Source: Nitratireductor aquimarinus
GTDB taxonomy: Bacteria > Pseudomonadota > Alphaproteobacteria > Rhizobiales > Rhizobiaceae
Reading direction: 5' to 3'
DNA length: 64,000 nucleotides
Assembly (NCBI RefSeq): GCF_017255295.1
Contig: NZ_JAFKDE010000002.1
Coordinates: forward strand, 310,001 to 374,000
How positions within the stretch are numbered: position 1 is the first letter of the stretch; each line of letters starts with the position of its first letter. This document shows, in pieces, positions 52,570 to 62,417 of this stretch. Below the pieces are notes generated by a model. The model was not told the DNA's origin and did no database searches. It was given only the letters and a program-made list of their open reading frames with translations. Made by a program: the position numbers and the translations under genes.

Positions 52570-53240
52570 GTGCGCGCGAAGCCATTTTGGGCAAGCTGCG
52601 TTCGGCAGCGTCTGTTTCCGCCAGCGATCATGCGCGGCGCGAAGCCGTTGAAAAACGCCTCGCCAAGCCGCCCCGCGGGTTGATCCCGGCGCGCGGCCAG
52701 CTGGAAGGCGAGGCGCGGATTGCCCTGTTCTGCAGCATGGCCGAGGCCGTGACGGCTACCGTCGAGCGGGTCGGCAGCGCCGATGACGTGCCGAAAGCCG
52801 TCACCCATTATCTGCGCTCCAGGAATCTTGCGCCCAGCGTGCGCATGGGCGACGACAAGCGCCTCAAACGCATGGACTGGGCGAGCCAGAAGTCCCTTGA
52901 GGTGAAGCACGGGCGCGCCGAGCCGCAGGATGAAGTGGGCGTCAGCCACGCACTCGCCGGCATTGCGGAAAGCGGCACGCTTGCCCTGCCTTCGGGCAAG
53001 GATAACCCCACGACGGTCAATTTTGTGCCCGATCACCATGTCATCGTCGTTGATGCGAAGGACATTGCCGGCGATCTTGAAACGGTGATTTCCCGCGTGC
53101 GGCGCAAATACGGCAGAGGTGAAATGCCCAGGGTTCTCAATCTCATCACCGGGCCATCGCGGTCGGGCGATATCGAGCAGACCATGCTGCTTGGCGCGCA
53201 CGGTCCGCGCGCCCTGCACATCATCGTCGTCGACGGGTGA
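52566..53240 (+). CDS. lutC: L-lactate utilisation protein LutC (LldG)
   Basis: A 224-residue LUD-domain protein. EVGVSHALAGIAESGTLAL near residue 120 and TVNFVPDHHVIVVDAKDI near 147 form the domain core, and the C-terminal LNLITGPSRSGDIEQTML near 184 is the family finish. It is the third subunit of the LutABC complex. It overlaps lutB by four bases, so the three are translated together. Confidence 0.92.
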   Translation: MSAREAILGKLRSAASVSASDHARREAVEKRLAKPPRGLIPARGQLEGEARIALFCSMAEAVTATVERVGSADDVPKAVTHYLRSRNLAPSVRMGDDKRLKRMDWASQKSLEVKHGRAEPQDEVGVSHALAGIAESGTLALPSGKDNPTTVNFVPDHHVIVVDAKDIAGDLETVISRVRRKYGRGEMPRVLNLITGPSRSGDIEQTMLLGAHGPRALHIIVVDG

Positions 53241-53243
53241 TCC

Positions 53244-53984
53244 ATGGCGATCGGGGTCTCCTGCAATGAGGCTTCGACGCCCGAGGGCATGCGCCTCTAT
53301 GCGGTGGGTGACATTCACGGCCGGCATGATCTGCTGGCCGCGATGCATGCGCGGCTCATGGAGGAAATTCTCCATGACAGGCCTGCCGACTGGCGCATCA
53401 TCTATCTGGGCGATTACGTGGATCGCGGCTCCAATTCGCGCGGGGTGCTCGAATATCTCGCCAATCTGCGCGAGAGCGACCCGCGTGTCATCGCGCTTGC
53501 CGGCAATCATGATGTGGGGTTCCTCGACTTCCTGTCGAACCCCGATCCGTTCGGTCTCTTCTCCTGCCATGGCGGGTTCGAGACGGCGCTTTCCTATGGC
53601 GTGGAAATCGACCTGACCTCACGCGAAGCGATGGAGCCGGGGCATGCCGCCCTTGTGCGCGCGGTGCCGCAGCGGCACAGGGCCTTGCTCGCGACCCTGC
53701 CATATTCCGTTTCGTTCGGTGATTTCTTCTTCTGCCACGCCGGCATTCGTCCGGGCGTACCGCTGGAAGATCAGACGCCCGACGACCTCACCTGGATCAG
53801 GCGTGCATTTCACGCGCATGAGGGGCTGCACCCCAAGCTCATTGTACACGGGCACACGCCGGTGCGCGCGCCGGAGATTTGCAGCAACCGGGTCAATCTC
53901 GACACGGGCGCATGGCACACCGGTCGGTTGACGGCTCTCAGAATGGAAGGTCGGGAGAAAGTGCTGATCGAGGCCGCCTGTTGA
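53244..53984 (+). CDS. Calcineurin-like serine/threonine phosphatase
   Basis: A 246-residue metallophosphoesterase of the bacterial PP1/PP2A-like group. The four motifs are complete: GDIHGRHD near residue 22, YLGDYVDRGSNS near 50, LAGNHDV near 82, and HGHTPV near 205. It starts three bases after lutC, so it is very likely in the lut operon. Such enzymes dephosphorylate proteins or act on Ap4A. A link to lactate metabolism or its regulator is suggested by position only. Confidence 0.88.
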   Translation: MAIGVSCNEASTPEGMRLYAVGDIHGRHDLLAAMHARLMEEILHDRPADWRIIYLGDYVDRGSNSRGVLEYLANLRESDPRVIALAGNHDVGFLDFLSNPDPFGLFSCHGGFETALSYGVEIDLTSREAMEPGHAALVRAVPQRHRALLATLPYSVSFGDFFFCHAGIRPGVPLEDQTPDDLTWIRRAFHAHEGLHPKLIVHGHTPVRAPEICSNRVNLDTGAWHTGRLTALRMEGREKVLIEAAC

Positions 53985-54043
53985 GGAAGGCGGCCTGTGG
54001 GATCACGACTGAGCGCGCTGTTTGGCTGCGCTCAGATTGAAGT

Positions 54044-54184
54044 CTAGTCGACGGCGGTGGAGATGCCGTAGCCATCCACGGGATGGTGGTCGCCGGTGGC
54101 GCCTGCCGAAAGGAGTCTTGCTCCAATCAGTGTGAACGCTGAAACGGTAATCAGAAACACGACAGTTGCACGCCCGATTGTCAT
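54044..54184 (-). CDS. Small one-helix membrane protein
   Basis: A 46-residue frame: MTIGRATVVFLITVSAFTLI is a membrane segment or uncleaved signal, and the tail SAGATGDHHPVDGYGISTAVD is periplasmic in style. A GGGGA lies about ten bases before the ATG. It converges on the phosphatase gene. The rest of 53985-54330 holds nothing else. No family is recognised. Confidence 0.5.
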   Translation of the reverse strand: MTIGRATVVFLITVSAFTLIGARLLSAGATGDHHPVDGYGISTAVD

Positions 54185-54330
54185 CCGGCCAAAGTCCCCT
54201 TGAAGGTCAACAAAAAGCAGCTCCCCATGCCGCGGAGGCTGCTATAAACGAAAACAGCTTAAGATTGAAACAAATTATACGCCAATACCCACATACTTTA
54301 TGACAGGTCCCGAAATTGGTGGAAAACCGA

Positions 54331-54975
54331 ATGAGTCTGCAGAATCGCGTTAATCCATTCGGGCAATTGATTGCAACCCATGCGCGCGGCCTCTTCACCG
54401 GCAATCGTGGGGTGATTCATGATCCTGACACAAAGACGCTCCTGCGCCGCCGCTGGACAACCAAAGCGTGGATCATCTGTCAGTGCAGTTTCAGGGGGCG
54501 GCGCCGCGAGGTGATGGGCCGTAACGGGCCCTCCGGCGGGGCGGGCTGGACCGAGCTCTTCTTTCTCGATGAGGTCACGGCGCTGGCGGCAGGCCATCGG
54601 CCCTGCTTCCATTGCCGCAGGGAGCCCGCCACGCGCTTCATGAACTGCGCGCGCGAGGCCAGTCAGTCTCCGCAGATGAAGGCCCCGGAGGCGGACGCCA
54701 TCCTGCATGCGCAGCGCTATGCCGTCACCGGAACACCCGTGGAGCTCTCCGCATCGCAGGTCGCAAAGCTGCCCGACGGGGCAATGATCGCCATTGGCGA
54801 GAGAGCCCATGCGCTGCGTTCCGGTGTTCTTCACGAATGGGGCTTCGCGGGATATGGCGCGGCCCGCACCCTCGAAAGCCTGCCACCCGTCGTCCAGCTG
54901 CTGACGCCGCGTTTGAGTATCTCGGCGCTTGAGGCCGGTTACGCGCCGGTCTGGCATGACAGCCTCGCCTCTTGA
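54331..54975 (+). CDS. Conserved hypothetical protein with CFHC motif
   Basis: A 214-residue protein (start ATG at 54331, [11 protein letters not shown]; a GTG five codons earlier is possible). It has [20 protein letters not shown] near residue 40, a glycine loop, [20 protein letters not shown] near 70 and CFHCRR near 89. These look like a conserved rhizobial family I recall only as hypothetical. Cys and His in CFHC might bind zinc or form an HNH-like site. It precedes rsmE by 31 bases and may share its transcript. Confidence 0.7.
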   Translation: MSLQNRVNPFGQLIATHARGLFTGNRGVIHDPDTKTLLRRRWTTKAWIICQCSFRGRRREVMGRNGPSGGAGWTELFFLDEVTALAAGHRPCFHCRREPATRFMNCAREASQSPQMKAPEADAILHAQRYAVTGTPVELSASQVAKLPDGAMIAIGERAHALRSGVLHEWGFAGYGAARTLESLPPVVQLLTPRLSISALEAGYAPVWHDSLAS

Positions 54976-55006
54976 CGCGGCATCGCCGATCCACCATCAG
55001 ACCGCC

Positions 55007-55744
55007 ATGCGTGCGAATTACAAATTGCAGCGGCTGTTCATCGATGCCGCACTCGCCCCCGACGCCGAGGTGGAAACCAGCCGGGAACAGGCCCACTATC
55101 TCAGCCATGTTCTGCGCCTGCGCGAGGGAGCCGAGGTTCTCGTCTTCAATGGCCGCGATGGCGAATGGCATGCGGAGCTCATTGAAGCCGGCCGCAAGTC
55201 GGTGCGCCTGCGCATGACGAAACAGGCCCGGCCGCAGACCCCGCTGCCCGACCTGCTTTATTGTTTCGCTCCCCTGAAGAAGGGGCGGCTCGATTATCTG
55301 GTGCAGAAGGCCGTGGAAATGGGGGCAGGGCGTCTCCAGCCGGTCATCACCCAGCACACCCAGGTGGCCAAACCCGGCACGCAGCGCCTCGAGGCCAATG
55401 TGATGGAGGCTTCCGAGCAGTGCGGCATTTTGGCCGTGCCCGAGGTGCTGGAGCCGGTGAAACTCGACCGGCTTCTTGCCGACTGGGATCCCGAACGGCG
55501 TCTCATTTTCTGCGATGAGGATGCGGCGACCAACAATCCCATGCAGGCGCTTTCGGGCGTTACCGAGAAGAAGCTGGCGCTGCTTGTGGGGCCGGAAGGC
55601 GGGTTTTCCGACGCGGAACGCGCCCAATTGCGCGCTTTGCCCTTCGTCACATCCATTCCGCTCGGTCCGCGCATTCTGCGCGCCGACACGGCAGCCGTTG
55701 CGGCACTCGCCGTCATTCAGGCAAGCGTTGGCGACTGGGAATGA
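55007..55744 (+). CDS. rsmE: 16S rRNA m3U1498 methyltransferase
   Basis: A 245-residue RsmE. I start it at [14 protein letters not shown] (55007), the family's start. The SPOUT knot signature [13 protein letters not shown] near residue 190 and [13 protein letters not shown] near 217 bind [19 protein letters not shown] near 100 is conserved. It methylates U1498 in the small ribosomal subunit. Length matches the family. Confidence 0.93.
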   Translation: MRANYKLQRLFIDAALAPDAEVETSREQAHYLSHVLRLREGAEVLVFNGRDGEWHAELIEAGRKSVRLRMTKQARPQTPLPDLLYCFAPLKKGRLDYLVQKAVEMGAGRLQPVITQHTQVAKPGTQRLEANVMEASEQCGILAVPEVLEPVKLDRLLADWDPERRLIFCDEDAATNNPMQALSGVTEKKLALLVGPEGGFSDAERAQLRALPFVTSIPLGPRILRADTAAVAALAVIQASVGDWE

Positions 55745-55859
55745 GTGGAGTAGTAAAGCGCTTGTGAAGAGAGGTTGACGCTCCTGTCAGCACTTTTTAC
55801 TTGAAGCGGATTGTCAGCATGGTCCATCAGATCGCTGATGGTTTGCCAGGAGAGCAGTT

Positions 55860-57233
55860 ATGGCCCGTGACACCACCGACAATCGGCCGATCGAGCGGGT
55901 CGAAGAACTTGCCGACGATCTCGCGAAGGGCTGCAAGCCTCGCGAGAAATGGCGCATCGGCACCGAGCACGAAAAATTCCCCTTCTATGTCGATGGCAAT
56001 CGCCCCGTTCCCTATGAGGGCGAGCGCGGCATCAAGGCCGTTCTGGAAGGCATGCAGCGCGTTCTCGGATGGGACCCGATCAATGATGACGGGAATATCA
56101 TCGGCCTTGTCGAGCCGACGGGGCAGGGCGCCATCTCGCTGGAGCCGGGCGGACAGTTCGAATTGTCCGGCGCACCGCTGGAGACGCTCCACCAGACCTG
56201 CCGCGAGGGCAATGCCCATCTGGCGCAGCTGCGCGAGATCGCAGAGCCGCTCGGCATTCGCTTCCTCGGTCTCGGCGGCAGTCCCAAATGGACGCTGGCC
56301 GAAACGCCGCAGATGCCCAAATCGCGCTACAAGATCATGACCGCCTACATGCCGAAGGTCGGCACACAGGGCCTCGACATGATGTACCGCACCTGCACCA
56401 TTCAGGTTAACCTCGACTTCGAGACCGAAGCCGACATGCGTCGCAAGATGCAGGTCGCGCAGCGCCTGCAGCCGCTTTCCACGGCGCTGTTCGCCAATTC
56501 TCCGTTCACCGAAGGCCGGCTGAACGGCTACCAGTCATGGCGCGGCGAGATCTGGCGCGACACCGACAATCAGCGTTCGGGCCTTCTGCCCTTCGTGTTC
56601 TCCGATAATTTCGGATTCGCCGATTACGTCGAGTGGGCGCTCGACGTGCCGATGTATTTCATCATCCGCGACGGCCGCTATCACGACTGTACGCACGTCA
56701 CCTTCCGCCAGTTCATGAATGGCGCGCTGAAGGATGAGGTGACCGACGGCCTGCCCACCATTGGCGACTGGTCGAACCATCTTTCCACCCTGTTCCCGGA
56801 TGTGCGCCTCAAGCGCTTCCTGGAAATGCGCGGCGCCGATGGCGGCCCGTGGCGGCGCATCTGCGCGCTCCCGGCCTTCTGGGTCGGTCTGCTCTACGAT
56901 CAGGCCGCGCTCGACGCCGCCCATGATCTGACTTCGGACTGGTCGTTCGAGGAGATCGAGGTGATGCGCAACGCCGTGCCGACGGAAGGTCTTGCCACGC
57001 GTTTCCGCAATCACGACCTGCGCGAGGTTGCGCGCGAGGTTCTGGCCATTTCGCGCAAGGGCCTTTCCGCCCGCAAATGTCTCAATCCGGAAGGCTATGA
57101 CGAGGCGAGCTTCCTCAGCCCGCTTGATGAGATCGTGGCCCGCGGCACCACGAGCGCGCAGGAGCTCGCCAACGCGTTCAACACGCGCTGGGACCGCTCG
57201 ATCGAACCGGTGTTCCTCGAGCAGGCCTACTAA
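55860..57233 (+). CDS. gshA: Glutamate-cysteine ligase
   Basis: A 457-residue ligase of the plant/alphaproteobacterial class (GCS2-like). REKWRIGTEHEKFPFY near residue 28 and SLEPGGQFELSGAPLETLHQT near 94 are the ATP/glutamate site; RTCTIQVNLDFE near 176 is also conserved. It makes gamma-glutamylcysteine, the first step of glutathione. GAGAGCAG precedes the ATG. Plant homologues are redox-controlled by a disulfide; no equivalent is obvious here. It appears to be alone in its transcript. Confidence 0.93.
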   Translation: MARDTTDNRPIERVEELADDLAKGCKPREKWRIGTEHEKFPFYVDGNRPVPYEGERGIKAVLEGMQRVLGWDPINDDGNIIGLVEPTGQGAISLEPGGQFELSGAPLETLHQTCREGNAHLAQLREIAEPLGIRFLGLGGSPKWTLAETPQMPKSRYKIMTAYMPKVGTQGLDMMYRTCTIQVNLDFETEADMRRKMQVAQRLQPLSTALFANSPFTEGRLNGYQSWRGEIWRDTDNQRSGLLPFVFSDNFGFADYVEWALDVPMYFIIRDGRYHDCTHVTFRQFMNGALKDEVTDGLPTIGDWSNHLSTLFPDVRLKRFLEMRGADGGPWRRICALPAFWVGLLYDQAALDAAHDLTSDWSFEEIEVMRNAVPTEGLATRFRNHDLREVAREVLAISRKGLSARKCLNPEGYDEASFLSPLDEIVARGTTSAQELANAFNTRWDRSIEPVFLEQAY

Positions 57234-57379
57234 GCCTGCCCGGACCGGCGTTTTTTCGGACCGGCTTTTCGGGTCGGCAAAGACAAAGCGCGCTTGTCGG
57301 GTTATCTTCCTGAAACAATGGTTTGCTATCCGCCAATCACCGTCGGGGTGACGCTGGCGGGATTACTAAGGAGATGCCC

Positions 57380-58273
57380 ATGCTTCCGCTGTTCGAGATG
57401 CTCAACAATGCCGGTCAGGGACAGGGCGTGGACCAGTTCGCCCGGCAGTTCGGCATTTCGCAGGATCAGGCGCAGCAGGCCATGGAAGCGCTTCTGCCGG
57501 CTTTCAGCCAGGGCCTGAAGCGCAACGCCGCCGACCCCTATGGCGCGGGCAATTTCCTTGGCGCGCTGGCGTCGGGCCAGCACGCCAAATATTTCGAGGA
57601 TGCGGCAAGCGCCTTCAGCGCGCAGGGCATGACCGAGGGCAATGGCATTCTTGGCCATCTCTTCGGCTCCAAGGATGTGAGCCGCGCCGTGGCCAGCCAC
57701 GCCGCACAGGCGACCGGGCTTGGCGAAGACATGATCAAGCAGATGCTGCCGGTGCTCGCCTCCATGATCATGGGTGGCCTGTTCAAACAGTCGACGGGCC
57801 AGATGCCCGGCGCGCAGCCGCGCCAGACGCAGGCGCAGGCCGGCGGTGGTGGCATGCTGGGTGACCTGATGGAGCAGATGATGCGCCAGATGGGGCAGCA
57901 GCCGGGTTCCACGCAGTCGCGCAGCCGCGCGCCTTCGGGCATGAGCCCTTCAGACAATCCGTTCGGGCAGATCCTTGAGGGCATGTTCGGTGGCGGTGCA
58001 GGCGGTTCTTCCGGGCGCAGCGCTCCCTCCGGCGGGCAGGGCAACAACCCGCTTGGCGATATTTTCGATCAGTTCCTGAGGGGCGGTCAGGGCGCATCGC
58101 AGACCCGTCGCGAACCGGAACCCGAGCCCAATCCGAGCGGGCGTCCGCGCAATCCCTATGACGATCTGTTCGGCCAGATGTTCGAGACCGGACGCCAGAC
58201 GCGCGACGATTATGAGCGTGGCGTCGAAAACATCTTCGAGCAGTTCCGGCAGGGCATGGAGCGCCGCCGCTAA
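57380..58273 (+). CDS. DUF937-family protein
   Basis: A 297-residue protein. The N-terminal 140 residues are a DUF937 helical domain (LFEMLNNAGQGQGVDQFARQ, then GILGHLFGSKDVSRAVASHA). The rest is low-complexity, rich in Gly, Gln, Pro and Ser, with phage-like flexibility, and ends in a charged helix (RDDYERGVENIFEQFRQGME). AAGGAG lies six bases before the ATG at 57380. The family has no assigned function; E. coli YidB is a relative. Confidence 0.8.
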   Translation: MLPLFEMLNNAGQGQGVDQFARQFGISQDQAQQAMEALLPAFSQGLKRNAADPYGAGNFLGALASGQHAKYFEDAASAFSAQGMTEGNGILGHLFGSKDVSRAVASHAAQATGLGEDMIKQMLPVLASMIMGGLFKQSTGQMPGAQPRQTQAQAGGGGMLGDLMEQMMRQMGQQPGSTQSRSRAPSGMSPSDNPFGQILEGMFGGGAGGSSGRSAPSGGQGNNPLGDIFDQFLRGGQGASQTRREPEPEPNPSGRPRNPYDDLFGQMFETGRQTRDDYERGVENIFEQFRQGMERRR

Positions 58274-58390
58274 TCTCTCTGCAGCCTGTTACGCCACAGC
58301 GGCTTTCCGGTTGTGCAAGGTGGCCGCGGTTCTTTTGCGCGATGGCGAAGCGTTCTATGTCTGGTTCATTCCCGGAGGAGATGAGCCTTG

Positions 58391-59017
58391 ATGTATTGTC
58401 CGCCCGCCTTTCGCGTTGAAGAACTCGCATCGCTTCACGGTCTGATGCGTGCGGCGCGGCTCGCCAATGTCGTCACTTTCGGGGCCAACGGGCTGCATGC
58501 CAGTCCTCTTCCCCTGTTCCTTGACGAAACCGAAGGTCCTTTCGGCACGCTTTACGGCCATTTCGCGCGCGCCAATGCGCAGTGGAAGGATGCACCGTTG
58601 AGTGATGCGCTGGCGATCTTCATGGGGCCTGACGCCTATGTCTCGCCCTCCTGGTATGCTTCCAAGAAGGAGCATGAAAAGGTCGTCCCCACCTGGAACT
58701 ACAGTGCGGTTCACGCGCGCGGCCCGATCGAATTCTTCGATGATGAGGCGCGGCTTCGCGATGTGGTGGAGCGGCTGACCAATCTGCACGAGGCCGAACG
58801 ACCGGAGGTCTGGTCGATATCGGATGCGCCCGCACCCTTCCTCAGGGGGCAGCTGCGCGGGATCATCGGGCTGCGGCTTCCCATCACCGGTCTTGAGGGC
58901 AAGAACAAGATGAGCCAGAACCGCAGCGCCGCAGACCGGGCCGGTGTCGCAGAAGGAATGGCCGGCAGTTCTCACGCCTCCGAGAGGGCGGTTGCAGGGA
59001 AGATCCCGGTGGAATGA
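58391..59017 (+). CDS. PaiB-like FMN-binding regulator
   Basis: A 208-residue protein of the PaiB/FMN-binding split-barrel family. YCPPAFRVEE at the start, ASPLPLFLD near residue 38, YGHFARANAQW near 53, PDAYVSPSWYASK near 78 and VVPTWNYSAVHARG near 97 are family motifs. Members bind flavin and repress sporulation genes in Bacillus; in proteobacteria the role is unclear. GGAGGAG lies before the start. The C-terminal 35 residues are variable. Confidence 0.87.
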   Translation: MYCPPAFRVEELASLHGLMRAARLANVVTFGANGLHASPLPLFLDETEGPFGTLYGHFARANAQWKDAPLSDALAIFMGPDAYVSPSWYASKKEHEKVVPTWNYSAVHARGPIEFFDDEARLRDVVERLTNLHEAERPEVWSISDAPAPFLRGQLRGIIGLRLPITGLEGKNKMSQNRSAADRAGVAEGMAGSSHASERAVAGKIPVE

Positions 59018-59082
59018 AGCCCCGTCCCGCATTTCACATGGGGACCGTTTGACGCGGTAATGCCTGTGAAGCGCCGTTTTGA

Positions 59083-59111
59083 TTGACTCAACGCATCCAT
59101 AATCCTATAAG
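59083..59111 (+). promoter_or_regulatory. Promoter of rpmH-rnpA-yidC
   Basis: TTGACT, 17 bases, TATAAG: a strong vegetative promoter, giving a leader of about 120 bases before rpmH. Confidence 0.75.
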
Positions 59112-59234
59112 CCCGCCACGCTTGGGCCTTGCGTCTGGCGGCGTGTTGTCACGCCTTCGGACATGCCCGAAAAAGCGAAGCTCCTGTTCAAAGAAACAGA
59201 ATAAAGAAGGGCCGCACTCCGCGGTATTAAATAA

Positions 59235-59369
59235 ATGAAGCGTACATATCAGCCTTCCAAGATCGTTCGTAAGCGTCGGCACGGATTCCGCGCCCGCATG
59301 GCCACAAAGGGCGGTCGCCGCGTTATTGCAGCGCGTCGCAGCCGTGGTCGCAAGCGGCTGTCCGCATAA
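59235..59369 (+). CDS. rpmH: Ribosomal protein L34
   Basis: A 44-residue, very basic protein: [20 protein letters not shown] at the start, and the universal [18 protein letters not shown] at the end. It is part of the large ribosomal subunit. It opens the conserved rpmH-rnpA-yidC cluster. The start has no obvious ribosome-binding site. Confidence 0.98.
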   Translation: MKRTYQPSKIVRKRRHGFRARMATKGGRRVIAARRSRGRKRLSA

Positions 59370-59392
59370 GGTTCGGAGGCGAGGCCGGAAAG

Positions 59393-59773
59393 ATGACGGA
59401 CCGGCCAGCCGTCCCACCCCCGGCGCGTCTTAAAAAGCGCGCCGAATTTCTGGCTGTCCGTCGCGGTGAAAAACGGCGCGGGCGGCTTTTTTTGCTGGAA
59501 GTGCTTGATCGTGGGGATGAAAATCCGCCGCGGCTGGGCATTACGGTAACGAAAAAAGTCGGCAACGCGGTTGTTCGAAACCGCGTGCGCCGGCGGCTCA
59601 AAGAAGCCTGCCGCCTCCACGCGGTCCACGACATGGCCGCCGGCAAGGATTATGTGATCGTGGCGCGGCGTTCTGTGCTTGATGCACCGTTCGCCTCCCT
59701 GAAAGACGAGCTTTCCCGCCGTATCGGAGAAACCGAGAACCGGCGCGGAAAGGGCAAGGACCTTGATGGATAA
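59393..59773 (+). CDS. rnpA: Ribonuclease P protein component
   Basis: A 126-residue basic protein. The RNR motif [18 protein letters not shown] near residue 57 and [12 protein letters not shown] are the signature. It binds RNase P RNA for 5' maturation of tRNAs. It starts 23 bases after rpmH and overlaps yidC by eight bases. Confidence 0.95.
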   Translation: MTDRPAVPPPARLKKRAEFLAVRRGEKRRGRLFLLEVLDRGDENPPRLGITVTKKVGNAVVRNRVRRRLKEACRLHAVHDMAAGKDYVIVARRSVLDAPFASLKDELSRRIGETENRRGKGKDLDG

Positions 59774-61583
59774 CAATCGCAATTTTCTCATCACGATCGC
59801 GCTCTCCGTGGTGATCCTGACGCTCTGGCAGGTGTTCTACATGAACCCGCGCATTGAGTCGGAGCGCGAGATCGCGCAGATCGAAACGCAGCAGGCCGCG
59901 GAAGCCGCACAGGCCCTTGCGCAATCCAACGGTGAGAACAGCGATATTCCCACCCCGACCAGCGGAGCCGGTGCGGTGCCGGGAACTGCCGGTCAGGCGG
60001 CCGTGCCTGCCGACCGCGAGACGGCGATTGCCGGCAGCGAGCGCGTGGAGATCAACACGCCGCGCATTTCGGGCTCCATCAATCTGACCGGCGCACGTCT
60101 CGACGACCTGCTCCTCAAGGATTACCGGGTCACGGTCGACAAGGATTCGCCGAACATCCAGCTTCTCAACCCCTCGACCGGTCCTGACGGCTATTATGTC
60201 GAGACCGGCTATGTGGGTTCGGAAGCCGCTGGCGCGCTGCCGGGTCCGTCCACCCAGTGGACCATCACCGAGGGCGAGGTTCTCACCCCCGATACGCCTG
60301 TCACGGTCTCCTTCACCAACGACAAGGGCCTGACCTTCAATCGTACCTTCTCGGTCGATGGCAATTACATGTTCACCGTGTCGGACGCGGTGGAGAATGC
60401 TTCCGGCGCTCCGGTTGCGCTGCGCAATTATGGCCGCACCACCCGCATCGGCACGCCCGCGACCTCCGGCATCTACATTCTGCATGAGGGCCTCATCGGC
60501 GTGACCGGCGAGGAAGGCCTGCAGGAAATCGATTATTCCGACGTCGAGGAAGAAAAGCGCATCACGCCCGGCAAGTCGTCCGATGGCTGGCTCGGCATCA
60601 CCGACAAGTACTGGGCGGTCACGATGATCCCCCGTACCGGTCAGGACTTCCAGCCGCGCTACACCTATTCCGGCGACACCACCCCGCGCTACCAGGCCGA
60701 TTATCTGACAGACGAGATCGTGGTCGCCGATGGCGCTTCGGTCACCTCTGAGCTGATGGTTTTCGCCGGTGCGAAAGAGGTCAATGTTGTCGACGCCTAC
60801 GAGACGGCCGATGGCGTGCGCCAGTTCGAGCTTCTGATCGACTGGGGCTGGTTCTACTTCCTCACCAAGCCGATGTTCTTCCTCATCGACTGGCTGTACA
60901 AACTGCTCGGCAATTTCGGCCTGGCCATCCTGGCCACCACGGTTGTCGTCAAGCTCATCTTCTTCCCGCTCGCCAACAAGTCCTACAAGTCCATGGCGAA
61001 CATGAAGAAGGTTCAGCCTGCCATGCTCGAAATCCGCGAGAAATATGCGGATGACAAGATGAAGCAGCAGCAGGCGATGATGGAGCTCTACAAGAAAGAG
61101 AAGATCAATCCGCTGGCCGGCTGCTGGCCGATCCTGATCCAGATTCCGGTGTTCTTCTCGCTCTACAAGGTGCTTTACGTCACCATCGAAATGCGTCACG
61201 CACCGTTCTTCGGCTGGATTCAGGACCTTTCGGCTCCCGATCCGACGTCGATCTTCAACCTGTTCGGTCTGCTGCCTTACGACGTTCCGGCCTTCCTGAT
61301 GATCGGCGTCTGGCCGCTGATCATGGGTGTCACCATGTTCCTGCAGATGCGCATGAACCCGACGCCGCCGGATCCGACGCAGGCCATGATCTTCAACTGG
61401 ATGCCGGTGATCTTCACCTTCATGCTGGCCACGTTCCCGGCCGGTCTGGTGATCTACTGGGCATGGAACAACTTCCTCTCCATCGTCCAGCAGGGCGTGA
61501 TCATGAAGCGCCAGGGCGCGAAGATCGAGCTCTGGGACAATCTGGCCGGATTGTTCAAGAAGAAGCCAAAACCTGCCGAATAG
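59766..61583 (+). CDS. yidC: Membrane protein insertase YidC
   Basis: A 605-residue Oxa1/YidC insertase, from the ATG at 59766. It has an N-terminal membrane anchor ([19 protein letters not shown]), a large periplasmic domain (residues 60-350), and five C-terminal membrane helices with the conserved [15 protein letters not shown] near 414 and [20 protein letters not shown] near 445. It inserts and folds membrane proteins with or without Sec. It ends the rpmH cluster, at the terminator at 61602. Confidence 0.97.
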   Translation: MDNNRNFLITIALSVVILTLWQVFYMNPRIESEREIAQIETQQAAEAAQALAQSNGENSDIPTPTSGAGAVPGTAGQAAVPADRETAIAGSERVEINTPRISGSINLTGARLDDLLLKDYRVTVDKDSPNIQLLNPSTGPDGYYVETGYVGSEAAGALPGPSTQWTITEGEVLTPDTPVTVSFTNDKGLTFNRTFSVDGNYMFTVSDAVENASGAPVALRNYGRTTRIGTPATSGIYILHEGLIGVTGEEGLQEIDYSDVEEEKRITPGKSSDGWLGITDKYWAVTMIPRTGQDFQPRYTYSGDTTPRYQADYLTDEIVVADGASVTSELMVFAGAKEVNVVDAYETADGVRQFELLIDWGWFYFLTKPMFFLIDWLYKLLGNFGLAILATTVVVKLIFFPLANKSYKSMANMKKVQPAMLEIREKYADDKMKQQQAMMELYKKEKINPLAGCWPILIQIPVFFSLYKVLYVTIEMRHAPFFGWIQDLSAPDPTSIFNLFGLLPYDVPAFLMIGVWPLIMGVTMFLQMRMNPTPPDPTQAMIFNWMPVIFTFMLATFPAGLVIYWAWNNFLSIVQQGVIMKRQGAKIELWDNLAGLFKKKPKPAE

Positions 61584-61601
61584 GCGGTAATCAAAGAAAA
61601 A

Positions 61602-61622
61602 GCCCCGGTTTGACCGGGGCTT
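61602..61622 (+). terminator. Intrinsic terminator after yidC
   Basis: AGCCCCGGT-TTG-ACCGGGGCT followed by a T-run: a strong terminator 19 bases after yidC. Confidence 0.95.
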
Positions 61623-61690
61623 TTTTGTTTTCGGGCGATTGGCCGCCGCGCTTCATCCGTCTGTGCGCGGATGCTGCAGGTCCGGCGCGT

Positions 61691-62314
61691 TTAATCGAGC
61701 AGTTCGCGCAGCGCCATGCGCTTGTAATCGTCCACCAGACGGCGGCCTTCCGCTTCAGGCATCTGGATCGCCAGCCGCATGGTCGCCTCGCCCAGATGGA
61801 TGATCAGAAGGGCGGTGGAGGCCGTGGCGTCCGGGTCGCGCGCTGGCTTGGCGCGCAGCATCGCAGCAGCCAGTTCCTGCGCATTGGCGCGCGCATCTTC
61901 CAGATCCAGATCGCAAAGCGCCTTGTCGGCCTGCGTGCCCGACCAGATGTCTCGCATCACGGGCTCCGAGAGGAACATCGCGTAATACTCGTCGATCAGC
62001 TCCGTGAAAGCCTGTTCCAGCTCGCTCGGGCTGGAGACGCCATCAAGCCCCTGACAGATACAATCCCGGCCCGCCTCGTTGTAGTGCTCGGCCAGCGTGC
62101 GGACGATGGCGGCCTTGTCCGGGAAATACTGGTAGAGCGAGCCGATGGAGATGCCCGCCCGCGCGGCCACATCGCTCATCCTGAGCTGATCACTTCCTGC
62201 TTCCGCAATCATCTGTGTCGCCACCGCAAGAATGCGCTCCACGCGCTCCTGAGCGCGTTTCTGCATGGGCCTCTTGCGAATGCTGGCGCCGTGGCCGGTT
62301 TCCGTCTCAGACAT
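61691..62314 (-). CDS. TetR-family regulator
   Basis: A 207-residue TetR regulator. I start it at MSETETGHGAS (62314), with AAGGA six bases upstream. The helix-turn-helix is MSDVAARAGISIGSLYQYFP near residue 46. The C-terminal domain is typical of small-ligand sensors. It diverges from the NmrA-type gene, with a perfect palindrome between them, and probably represses both. Confidence 0.9.
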   Translation of the reverse strand: MSETETGHGASIRKRPMQKRAQERVERILAVATQMIAEAGSDQLRMSDVAARAGISIGSLYQYFPDKAAIVRTLAEHYNEAGRDCICQGLDGVSSPSELEQAFTELIDEYYAMFLSEPVMRDIWSGTQADKALCDLDLEDARANAQELAAAMLRAKPARDPDATASTALLIIHLGEATMRLAIQMPEAEGRRLVDDYKRMALRELLD

Positions 62315-62348
62315 CGAAATCCTTTTGTGAGGGATGCTCACATTGCTG

Positions 62349-62391
62349 TTGACATCAATAATATGAGGATTTATCACATTTGCAAATGTGA
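62349..62391 (+). promoter_or_regulatory. Promoter with candidate TetR operator
   Basis: A perfect 18-bp palindrome TCACATTTGCAAATGTGA lies at 62374-62391, halfway between the divergent genes. TTGACA (62349-62354) with 17-base spacing puts the -10 box on its left edge. TTTATCAC recurs on both sides (62370, 62394). The size and place fit a TetR site. Confidence 0.7.
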
Positions 62392-62417
62392 GAGTTTATC
62401 ACTTTATGGAGGCCAGC

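Noticed and set aside
59598..61199. A 533-codon minus-strand frame
   Set aside because: It is antisense to yidC, whose motifs are unmistakable.
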